A stretch of DNA of 5,981 nucleotides from an uncultured Oscillospiraceae bacterium (GTDB lineage Bacteria; Bacillota; Clostridia; Oscillospirales; Acutalibacteraceae), in NCBI GenBank assembly GCA_902462665.1, contig CABQCM010000097.1:1-5981 (forward strand), read 5' to 3'. The notes beneath the pieces were generated by a model, which worked only from the letters and a program-made list of their open reading frames with translations, was not told where the DNA came from and did no database searches. This document shows positions 1 through 5,312 of the stretch, piece after piece. The position numbers and the translations under genes are program-made. Within the stretch, counting starts at the first letter, position 1. Each line of letters opens with the position of its first letter.

Positions 1-964
1 CATTGCCGGTCAGCAGACGATATTCTCCTTCGTGCAGCACTGCAATCCCCACCCGGTCGCAATCCGGATCGGTGGCCAAAAGCAAATCCGCCCGTGGTTC
101 CATCGAGGCAGCCAATGCAATAGCCTCCTCAAAGGCTTGCCGGATTTCCGGATTGGGAAACGGACAGGTCGGGAAATTGCCGTCGGGAGACTCCTGCGCA
201 GGCACGACTGTGACACTATCGCAGCCAATGCGCTTCAAAATTGCCCGCACTGGGCGATTACCGGTTCCGTTAAGGGGCGTATAAACCACCTTCAAATCCG
301 CCGCTACCGGCCGTACCGAGCACCGCTGCACCTCGTCGAGATAAGCGTCAATGACCTCGTCGGGAATGAACACAATACGCCCTTGGGCGACTGCTTGAGC
401 AAATTCCATGGTTTTCGCACCTGCAAACATAGGCACCTGGCTGACAAAGGACAGTACCTTGGCGCTGTTTTCCACGCTGAGCTGGCACCCGTCGCTTCCA
501 TAAGCCTTATAACCGTTATATTTGGCTGGATTGTGGCTGGCGGTAATGACAATGCCCGCATCGCATTTCAAATGCCGTACCGCAAAAGAAAGCATGGGCG
601 TGGGCATCAGCTCGGCATAAAGATAAACCTGAATATCGTTTGCCGCCAAAACGCTGGCGGCTTCTCTGGCAAACAACTCTGATTTATTGCGGCTATCAAA
701 GGCAATCGCTACTTTTCCCTGCGGCGAAACGCTTTTTACATAATCGGCCAAACCCTGCGTAGCTTTGCGCACGGTGTAGACGTTCATGCGGTTGCTCCCA
801 GCGCCAATCACACCGCGCAGACCGGCGGTGCCAAACTCCAGTTCCTTATAAAAACGATCTTTGATTTCTTCCGGGTGATTTTCAATGGCAATCAGTTCTT
901 CCTTCAATTCGGGATCGTCGACAGCGTATGCTAGCCACTGCTTATACAGCGCGGAAATATCCAT
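1..964 (-). CDS. pgcA: Phosphoglucomutase/phosphomannomutase (alpha-D-phosphohexomutase family), N-terminal 321 residues, cut by left edge
   Basis: The enzyme interconverts hexose 1-phosphate and 6-phosphate through a phosphoserine intermediate, in the cytoplasm, feeding UDP-glucose and glycogen or cell-wall sugar synthesis. Translating the minus strand from ATG 964-962 gives an open frame of 321 codons to the left edge. It carries EFGTAGLRG (residues 43-51) followed by GAGSNRMN and YTVRKATQGLA, the active-site loop TASHNPAKYNGYK with the phosphorylated serine at about residue 143, and the metal-binding loop DPDCDR at 299-304. These are the first two catalytic signatures, in the order of the PgcA-type (Firmicutes) branch. 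Full-length members have about 560-580 residues, so the sugar-recognition and phosphate-binding C-terminal domains lie outside the window. The start is supported by AAAGGA at 974-979, 9 bases upstream. Substrate preference between glucose and mannose phosphate cannot be read from this part. The symbol rests on family resemblance. Confidence 0.93.
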   Translation of the reverse strand, partial: MDISALYKQWLAYAVDDPELKEELIAIENHPEEIKDRFYKELEFGTAGLRGVIGAGSNRMNVYTVRKATQGLADYVKSVSPQGKVAIAFDSRNKSELFAREAASVLAANDIQVYLYAELMPTPMLSFAVRHLKCDAGIVITASHNPAKYNGYKAYGSDGCQLSVENSAKVLSFVSQVPMFAGAKTMEFAQAVAQGRIVFIPDEVIDAYLDEVQRCSVRPVAADLKVVYTPLNGTGNRPVRAILKRIGCDSVTVVPAQESPDGNFPTCPFPNPEIRQAFEEAIALAASMEPRADLLLATDPDCDRVGIAVLHEGEYRLLTGN

Positions 965-973
965 GTCACAGCA

Positions 974-979
974 TCCTTT
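974..979 (-). promoter_or_regulatory. Ribosome binding site of the phosphohexomutase gene
   Basis: AAAGGA on the minus strand lies 9 bases before ATG 964-962. It fixes the start so that the protein begins MDISALYKQW, an N-terminus usual for this family. Confidence 0.75.
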
Positions 980-1072
980 CTCTAAAAGCAATAAAATAGA
1001 AATATAAACCAATGCCGCCAAACATAAAACATTAGCGGTCAATGTACATATAATAATAGAAAAATCTTCCTT

Positions 1073-1101
1073 ATGATACCCCCACCAGCGTACGATGTCA
1101 A
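1073..1101 (-). promoter_or_regulatory. Sigma-A-type promoter for the phosphohexomutase gene
   Basis: On the minus strand, TTGACA (plus 1096-1101) and TATCAT (plus 1073-1078) are separated by exactly 17 bp, one mismatch from the full consensus. Transcription would begin near 1066 and give a leader of about 100 bases before ATG 964. A weaker second candidate closer to the gene is TTGGCG (1016-1021), 17 bp, TATTTT (993-998), which would leave a leader of only about 20 bases. The main promoter implies that this gene is transcribed separately from the phosphatase gene upstream. Confidence 0.75.
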
Positions 1102-1139
1102 GGCTTTCGTCATGCTTCGACGAAACATCAAGCGGCCTT
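1100..1139. repeat. Inverted repeat abutting the phosphohexomutase promoter, possible operator
   Basis: The arms TTTCGTC (1105-1111) and GACGAAA (1119-1125) are perfect inverted copies around a 7-base spacer. A further pair, AAGGC (1100-1104) and GCCTT (1135-1139), flanks them. The inner repeat lies 4 bp upstream of the -35 hexamer. There is no T-tract, so it does not look like an intrinsic terminator for the phosphatase gene. A dimeric regulator site is a plausible reading, but only from position and symmetry. Confidence 0.45.
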
Positions 1140-1186
1140 CTTCTATTCCTGTCCGCTTATGGACGAGCTACAGACCAAGCCATCCA

Positions 1187-1897
1187 TTACTTCTGGTTGG
1201 AAGAATCGCGCAGGTTTTGCTGCGCATTATGAGCGGCAGTGCGGAAGGTATCTAAAATTTGCGATTCCTCCCGATCCTCCGGCGCGCCAATAGGCAATAT
1301 TTGGGTTACCTCGGCTTTGGCAATGCGCGTCCAAATCCCCGGCGTCACACGCAGAGTATAGCCGCGTCCATTTCCGCACATCCAATCGTAGAATTCCCGT
1401 TCCGGCAGTCCATATGCCCACAAAATCGCACAAATAACTCCACCGTGGGCACAAACCGCCGCGTCGGTGATTCCGGTTTTCATTAAACCGTCTACCAGCT
1501 TTTCAAAGGCAGCAGCGCATCGCCCAACAAATTGTTCGGTGCTCTCTCCTCCCGGAGGCGCCGCTTTGATGCCGCCGTCGAGCCAAGCGGAAAAACGAGG
1601 GTCATCCGCAAGCTCCGTCGCTGTTTTGTTCTCGTATTCTCCAAAATCACATTCACGAAAATCGTCCACTACAATGGGGTTGCAATCCGGATATAAAATG
1701 GATGCCGTTTGAAGGCAACGCCCCAGCGGGCTGGAAAAAAGCACCGAAGCATAGGGATAATCCCCCTCTTCTTTTAGCTTGATGAGCTGCGCAACCCCCT
1801 CGTCGGTCAACGGAAGATCGGTGCTTCCAATATACTGGCCTTGGGCGTTGCCCTGTGTCTGACCATGACGCAAGAGATGAATCCGGTAGGTTTTCAT
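1187..1897 (-). CDS. Histidine phosphatase family protein (phosphoglycerate mutase-like)
   Basis: This is a 236-residue cytoplasmic protein of the histidine phosphatase (phosphoglycerate mutase) superfamily. Near the N-terminus it has LLRHGQT (residues 8-14), with the phosphate-accepting His11 and Arg10. It then has SSPLGRCLQTA with Arg60, ECDFGEYE with Glu82, PPGGES (114-119), and the second catalytic histidine in CAHGG (His151). All expected catalytic residues are therefore present. Members include cobalamin phosphatase CobC, phosphoglycerate mutase-like enzymes and broad-specificity phosphatases. The length and loops do not decide which, and no cobalamin genes are nearby. The frame stays open about 50 codons further upstream, but the family homology begins at MKTYRIHLLRHG, and GGAGG at 1908-1912 lies 10 bases before ATG 1897-1895. 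It is divergent from the regulator at 2078. No convincing promoter of its own was found. Confidence 0.9.
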   Translation of the reverse strand: MKTYRIHLLRHGQTQGNAQGQYIGSTDLPLTDEGVAQLIKLKEEGDYPYASVLFSSPLGRCLQTASILYPDCNPIVVDDFRECDFGEYENKTATELADDPRFSAWLDGGIKAAPPGGESTEQFVGRCAAAFEKLVDGLMKTGITDAAVCAHGGVICAILWAYGLPEREFYDWMCGNGRGYTLRVTPGIWTRIAKAEVTQILPIGAPEDREESQILDTFRTAAHNAQQNLRDSSNQK

Positions 1898-1907
1898 GAT
1901 AGCCTTG

Positions 1908-1912
1908 CCTCC
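1908..1912 (-). promoter_or_regulatory. Ribosome binding site deciding the start of the histidine phosphatase
   Basis: GGAGG on the minus strand lies 10 bases before ATG 1897. It favours this start over upstream in-frame codons, which would translate through the palindrome at 1961-1985. Confidence 0.75.
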
Positions 1913-1922
1913 AAAATATTGC

Positions 1923-1951
1923 TTTACAATTCTGTTTTTTGGTCGTATACT
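1923..1951 (+). promoter_or_regulatory. Sigma-A-type promoter for the XRE-family regulator
   Basis: TTTACA (1923-1928) and TATACT (1946-1951) are separated by exactly 17 bp, each hexamer one base from consensus. Transcription would start near 1958, just before the palindrome at 1961-1985, leaving a leader of about 120 bases before ATG 2078. The -10 region includes the palindromic GTATAC (1945-1950), so a minus-strand -10 could overlap it, but I see no matching minus-strand -35. Confidence 0.7.
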
Positions 1952-1960
1952 GAGAGGGAC

Positions 1961-1985
1961 GTACAAGGGAGTGGCTCCCTTGTAC
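1961..1985. repeat. Perfect palindrome (11-bp arms, 3-base centre) at the transcription start of the regulator
   Basis: GTACAAGGGAG (1961-1971) and CTCCCTTGTAC (1975-1985) are exact reverse complements around TGG. The element starts about 3 bases after the predicted start of the regulator transcript and ends 63 bases upstream of the phosphatase ATG. It could be an operator for autoregulation, a 5'-end RNA hairpin, or one copy of a dispersed palindromic intergenic repeat. No T-tract follows it on either strand, which argues against a terminator. Confidence 0.7.
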
Positions 1986-1987
1986 AG

Positions 1988-2005
1988 CGGCGTTTGCGAG
2001 CGCCG
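1988..2005 (+). repeat. Second, weaker hairpin in the regulator leader
   Basis: CGGCG (1988-1992) and CGCCG (2001-2005) can pair around an 8-base loop, 2 bases after the main palindrome. With that palindrome it would give the regulator leader two adjacent hairpins. The short stem could arise by chance. Confidence 0.3.
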
Positions 2006-2077
2006 GCAATGAAAAAGAAAGGAAGCTTCTTTGTAGGGCGAAACGACCAAAGCACTTACAAAGACATGGTGATGGCG

Positions 2078-2785
2078 ATGAATCTTAGCTTCCCGCGCAT
2101 TATCACCACGCTGCGGAAAGAAAAAGGGTTATCCCAAAAATCCGCTGCCGAGCAGCTTGGAATTTCGCAGGCGCTGCTGTCGCACTACGAAAAGGGCGTG
2201 CGGGAATGCGGATTGGATTTTGTGGTGCGTATTGCAGATTTTTACGATGTTTCCACAGATTATCTGCTAGGCCGCACCCCCAGCCGACACAATCAGCCGC
2301 TATCTCTCGCTTTGGGGCCGGATGTGCCGACCGCCCAAGCGGTGCCTCCCCTACTGGCCAGCCGTCAGCGGGTCATTGATTCCCTTGTGGTGATATACGA
2401 CCTGCTCGACCGTGCGAAAAATCGAGCCGCGTCCCAGGAAGCCATTACTTTTCTGAGTTGCGCGGTTTATCGAGTGTTTCGCCAGATTTCGGCCGGCACT
2501 TCCAGCGAGGAAAACGAATTGTTTTCTTTCTCACCTGAACTGGCGCGCGCTATGGCGTGCGCGGCTATGACTATGGGCGAAGTAAACTTATCCCGTGCGC
2601 TTCAAAGTGGTGCGGCGGAAAACGCCCGAACTATTCCGCTTTCTTCTCATACGTTAACCGAGCGATACCCTGCTCATGCACCAGGGCTACTGAATCTGAT
2701 CGTAACTACCGAGGCGTTATTCGGCCCCAAGCGAAAAGAAAGGAACACGGAGAAAGACCAGCCGGGAAACGATCTCCCTCTATAA
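2078..2785 (+). CDS. XRE-family helix-turn-helix transcriptional regulator with an unassigned C-terminal region
   Basis: This 235-residue protein is probably a cytoplasmic DNA-binding regulator. Residues 7-65 form a classic XRE/Cro-CI domain: RIITTLRKEKGLSQ, then KSAAEQLGIS (first helix and turn), QALLSHYEKG (recognition helix), and the closing RIADFYDVSTDYLLGRTP usual for Firmicutes members. Residues 66-95 look like a linker. Residues 96-140 look helical (RQRVIDSLVVIYDLLDRA onward). I cannot assign the rest to a family. The tail is charged (KRKERNTEKD). The start is uncertain: in-frame ATGs exist at 2009, 2066, 2072 and 2078. I chose 2078 because the domain begins there and GGTGA (2068-2072) precedes it by 5 bases. 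It is divergent from the phosphatase, with a strong promoter at 1923-1951 and a terminator at 2789-2824, so it is probably monocistronic. Its targets are unknown. Confidence 0.88.
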   Translation: MNLSFPRIITTLRKEKGLSQKSAAEQLGISQALLSHYEKGVRECGLDFVVRIADFYDVSTDYLLGRTPSRHNQPLSLALGPDVPTAQAVPPLLASRQRVIDSLVVIYDLLDRAKNRAASQEAITFLSCAVYRVFRQISAGTSSEENELFSFSPELARAMACAAMTMGEVNLSRALQSGAAENARTIPLSSHTLTERYPAHAPGLLNLIVTTEALFGPKRKERNTEKDQPGNDLPL

Positions 2786-2788
2786 AAC

Positions 2789-2824
2789 TCCCCGCCAAAG
2801 CTTTTGGCGGGGAATTCCTTTTTT
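2789..2824 (+). terminator. Intrinsic terminator of the regulator, possibly bidirectional
   Basis: CCCCGCCAAA (2790-2799) pairs perfectly with TTTGGCGGGG (2803-2812) around the three-base loop GCT, extended by T2789-A2813. A run of six T follows at 2819-2824. It begins 4 bases after the regulator stop codon. On the minus strand the same stem is followed by GAGTTTTA, so it may also stop transcripts leaving upp, which ends at 2876 and converges on it. Confidence 0.92.
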
Positions 2825-2875
2825 CTGTTACTTTGGCCCTATGTCTGATGGGAAAACGTCATCCGTTCTATCCGC

Positions 2876-3511
2876 CTATTTGGTACCGAAAATACGGTCG
2901 CCCGCGTCTCCCAGGCCCGGAACGATATAAGAATGCTCGTTGAGCTTCTCATCCAGCGCGGCGGTATAAACCGGCACGTCCGGATGAGCCTCGCAAAAAG
3001 CCTTAACCCCCTCGGGTGCTGAAATGATGCACATGAACTTGATGCTGCGGGGATTGCGTTTTTTGATCTGCTCGACAGCGTCGATGGCCGAGCCTCCGGT
3101 GGCCAGCATGGGGTCAAGCACAATCACGTCCCGCTCGGGGATGTCCCCCGGCAGCTTACAGTAATACTCCACCGGCTTGAGCGTCTCCGGGTCGCGGTAA
3201 AGGCCGATATGCCCTACTCGGGCGGCAGGCAGAAGGTTTAAAACACCGTCCACCATTCCCAAACCGGCCCGCAGAATTGGCACAAAGGCCAGTTTACGCC
3301 CCGCAATAACCTTTGTGCGGGCAACCGAAACAGGGGTTTCGACCTCTACCTCTTTGAGTGGGAGGTCGCGGGTAGCCTCATAACACATGAGCATAGCAAT
3401 CTCACCGACTAACTCGCGAAACTCCTTCGAGCCGGTATGCTTGTCCCGCAGCAGGGTCAACTTGTGCTGAATCAAAGGATGGTTGACAACTTGTACTTCC
3501 ACTTGAATCAT
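2876..3511 (-). CDS. upp: Uracil phosphoribosyltransferase
   Basis: The enzyme makes UMP and pyrophosphate from uracil and PRPP, the uracil salvage step, in the cytoplasm. The 211-residue product matches the usual 208-210 residues of bacterial Upp and follows it end to end: HPLIQHKLTLLRD (11-23), FRELVGEIAMLM, TRDLPL, PILRAGLGMVDG (78-89), HIGLYRDPETLKPVEYY, the PRPP-binding loop VLDPMLATGGSA (131-142), and the uracil-binding tail YIVPGLGDAGDRIFGTK. The start is taken at ATG 3511, with GGGAAGG just upstream (about 4 bases of spacing). An in-frame TTG at 3532 has no good ribosome site and would add residues the family lacks. It is last in the cluster, 66 bp after rpiB, with no promoter or terminator seen in that gap, so it is probably cotranscribed. 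The predicted end is the terminator at 2789-2824. Confidence 0.97.
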   Translation of the reverse strand: MIQVEVQVVNHPLIQHKLTLLRDKHTGSKEFRELVGEIAMLMCYEATRDLPLKEVEVETPVSVARTKVIAGRKLAFVPILRAGLGMVDGVLNLLPAARVGHIGLYRDPETLKPVEYYCKLPGDIPERDVIVLDPMLATGGSAIDAVEQIKKRNPRSIKFMCIISAPEGVKAFCEAHPDVPVYTAALDEKLNEHSYIVPGLGDAGDRIFGTK

Positions 3512-3577
3512 GTCCCTTCCCGACCCGCTCAAAAACAGGCCGCATCAAATTCTTTTTTGCAGACGTTGCCGCCCGAA

Positions 3578-4024
3578 TTATTGATTTTCTTCAATCGCGC
3601 TGATTTTAGCCAGCCGGTTGGCATGACGGCCGCCCTCGTACTCGGTATCGAGGAACAAATCTACCATTTCGCCAGCCACGCCCGGCCCAATCACACGCCC
3701 GCCAAGGCAAAGAATGTTGGCGTCGTTATGCAGGCGGGTAAATTTAACGCTGAAATGGTCGGAGCAGCAGGCTGCCCGAATTCCCTTCACCTTATTGGCC
3801 GCCATCGACATTCCGATACCGGTGCCACAGACCAGAAGCCCCTTATCACACTCGCCCGAGGCAACACTTTTGGCCACCGGAAGGGCAATGTCGGGATAAT
3901 CCACCGATTTGCATTCGAGGACGCCGAAATTTTTATACTCCACGCCCCGCTCCTCCAAATGGGCGATAATCGCCTGCATCAATTCAAATCCACCATGATC
4001 GCATCCCAATGCTAACATACACAT
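3578..4024 (-). CDS. rpiB: Ribose-5-phosphate isomerase B
   Basis: The enzyme interconverts ribulose 5-phosphate and ribose 5-phosphate in the non-oxidative pentose phosphate pathway, supplying ribose 5-phosphate for PRPP. The 148 residues match the family length (about 149). It shows the N-terminal CDHGG (residues 8-12), the active-site loop LVCGTGIGMSMAANK with catalytic Cys66 (64-78), SDHFSVKFTRLHNDANILCLGGR (88-110) with His90 and His99, and the phosphate-binding EGGRHANRL (130-138). The closely related LacA/LacB galactose-6-phosphate isomerases share the fold, but Cys66 with the HNDANIL segment and the absence of lac genes favour RpiB. ATG 4024 directly abuts the tsaB stop (TGAATG), which suggests translational coupling. 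The second ATG at 4018 would give a protein two residues shorter and is nearly as likely. Confidence 0.95.
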   Translation of the reverse strand: MCMLALGCDHGGFELMQAIIAHLEERGVEYKNFGVLECKSVDYPDIALPVAKSVASGECDKGLLVCGTGIGMSMAANKVKGIRAACCSDHFSVKFTRLHNDANILCLGGRVIGPGVAGEMVDLFLDTEYEGGRHANRLAKISAIEENQ

Positions 4025-4792
4025 TCACGCTTCTTTCTTCCAATTTCGTTTTTTCAAGTCCCGTTCTGCCTGAGGAAGCCGCAGGTAGGTAGGCTGCAGC
4101 TCGTCAGCAGTTTGAACCGCCCCGGCAAGGAACCGCGCTCGCGCGGCCAGTGCCACCCCAACAGCACGCTGATAACGCATCCTCTCAGGGGAAGGCAGGC
4201 AGTCAATTCCAGAACGTTTTAGCTCATTATAACACAAAGCCGCGCCGTCGCCAACTAGATATGGACAAACTTTTAAAATTTTCAACTCCTGCGCCAACTC
4301 CTCAATGGACATTGCCCGGTCGGCGCATCGACGCGCCGGTGCAGCTGGTTCCTGCAGACTCGCCGCCCCTTCCCCACACGCAAACGCAAACAAGGCATTG
4401 TATACCTGGGAGCAGCGGGCGTCCATTACAGGGCAAAGCAATACTTCTTCCCCCACATCGGATGCACCCGACAGCATATCGGCCGTCTGCCAAGCCATCG
4501 CCTCGAGGGTAGACACCCCCACACAGGGCCGGTTCAGAGCTTGGGCCATTCCCTTGACTGCCGCAACTCCAATGCGTACACCGGTAAAGGAGCCTGGGCC
4601 ATTGGCCACCGCAAAGCCGTCCACCTGTTCTAACGTCATACAAGCGCAGCGCAGCAGGCTCTCAACCATCGGCATCAGTGTCTGGCTGTGGGTTAGCCGC
4701 ACATTCACAAAAGACTCGGCCAGCAACCGGCTGTCATCCATTAAAGCAACGCTGGCGGATACCGCAGAACATTCCAAAGCCAGCAAAATCAT
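4025..4792 (-). CDS. tsaB: tRNA t6A biosynthesis protein TsaB (YeaZ)
   Basis: TsaB is the ASKHA-fold scaffold that partners TsaD and TsaE in transferring threonylcarbamoyl to A37 of ANN-decoding tRNAs. It is a dimerising, non-catalytic cytoplasmic protein. The 255-residue product has MILLALECSAVSASVAL at the N-terminus, LTHSQTLMP (33-41), NGPGSFTGVRIG (64-75), VSTLEAMA, MDARCSQVY (123-131), and the C-terminal PTYLRLPQAER (234-244) typical of bacterial TsaB. The start at ATG 4792 is fixed by AGGGGG 8 bases upstream. An in-frame TTG at 4816 would only add a non-homologous leader. It follows tsaE by 49 bp and abuts rpiB. In many Firmicutes rimI and tsaD follow tsaB. Here rpiB takes that place, so those genes must be elsewhere. 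Confidence 0.95.
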   Translation of the reverse strand: MILLALECSAVSASVALMDDSRLLAESFVNVRLTHSQTLMPMVESLLRCACMTLEQVDGFAVANGPGSFTGVRIGVAAVKGMAQALNRPCVGVSTLEAMAWQTADMLSGASDVGEEVLLCPVMDARCSQVYNALFAFACGEGAASLQEPAAPARRCADRAMSIEELAQELKILKVCPYLVGDGAALCYNELKRSGIDCLPSPERMRYQRAVGVALAARARFLAGAVQTADELQPTYLRLPQAERDLKKRNWKKEA

Positions 4793-4841
4793 AATATTGT
4801 CCCCCTTCGCCGCCAATCAGACCGCATTTGGTATATCCATA

Positions 4842-5288
4842 TCACCTTTCTGCATCAAGCTCGGCGGGAATAGGGCCTTCCAGTTCAATTACGCGATCAT
4901 CGGGCTGCTCCCCCCGCTCAAAAGTCAGCCGCAAAGCCGTATCAGGCAGCGCGTTTTCAATGTTTTCGCTCCATTCGACCGCCAGAACGCCCCCCATCTC
5001 CAAATAATCGAAAAAGCCACAGGAAGCAAGATCCTCCCAGCTTTCCACTCGATACATATCGAAATGGTAGAGCGGCAGACGACCACCCAAATATTCATGT
5101 ACAATCGCAAAAGTCGGTGAGGAAACCTCATGGGAAAAGCCAAGCCCCCGTGCAAGTCCCCGCACAAAGGCGGTCTTGCCCATTCCCATGCCGCCAAACA
5201 TAGCAAGCAGGCTGCCTTCAGGCAGGCATTGTCCCAACCGTATGCCAAATTTTTCGGTTTCAGCCGGGCTGTGCGTAACAATCCGCAT
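4842..5288 (-). CDS. tsaE: tRNA t6A biosynthesis ATPase TsaE (YjeE)
   Basis: TsaE is the small P-loop ATPase that binds the TsaB-TsaD complex and supports turnover in t6A37 tRNA modification. The 148-residue product has the family length and order: an N-terminal T-x-S-x-x-E-T-type start (THSPAETEKFGIRLG), the Walker A loop GGMGMGKTA (32-40) with Lys38 and Thr39, SSPTFAIVHEY (56-66), PLYHFDMYR (72-80), and LAVEWSENI (102-110) at the second conserved acidic region. The Walker A is slightly unusual: most homologues read GDLGAGKT, with Asp where Gly33 stands here. The rest is normal, so I expect it to be functional. The start at ATG 5288 is supported by AAGGA 6 bases upstream. The gene begins 24 bp after the fhs stop and precedes its partner tsaB by 49 bp, in line with an operon. 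Confidence 0.95.
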   Translation of the reverse strand: MRIVTHSPAETEKFGIRLGQCLPEGSLLAMFGGMGMGKTAFVRGLARGLGFSHEVSSPTFAIVHEYLGGRLPLYHFDMYRVESWEDLASCGFFDYLEMGGVLAVEWSENIENALPDTALRLTFERGEQPDDRVIELEGPIPAELDAER

Positions 5289-5312
5289 GAAGCTTCCTTC
5301 TCCTTTCGCTTT

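Noticed and set aside
32..682. Long plus-strand open frame of 216 codons
   Set aside because: It is antisense to the clearly conserved phosphohexomutase frame, has no recognisable domain, and is explained by codon bias of the real gene.
965..1072. Possible riboswitch in the ~100-base leader of the phosphohexomutase gene
   Set aside because: The leader is AT-rich with only a weak CCGC/GCGG pairing. I recognise no conserved riboswitch core and no terminator with a T-tract.
1187..1897. CobC (alpha-ribazole phosphatase) assignment for the histidine phosphatase
   Set aside because: The catalytic residues are shared by the whole superfamily and no cobalamin genes are nearby, so only the family name is supported.
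1898..2050. N-terminal extension of the histidine phosphatase from upstream in-frame codons
   Set aside because: The extension would translate the palindrome and promoter region, lacks a ribosome site and has no family homology. ATG 1897 has GGAGG and the family N-terminus.
1841..2077. N-terminal extension of the XRE regulator to upstream in-frame start codons
   Set aside because: Most of it lies upstream of the predicted transcription start and overlaps the phosphatase gene. Homology starts at MNLSFPRIITTLRKEK. The ATGs at 2066 and 2072 cannot be excluded.
3437..4015. Plus-strand open frame of 192 codons across upp and rpiB
   Set aside because: It overlaps two strongly conserved minus-strand genes and their gap, and its translation shows no family motif.
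4305..5120. Plus-strand open frame of 271 codons
   Set aside because: It is antisense to tsaB and tsaE, both supported along their full length, and its composition is that of a shadow frame.
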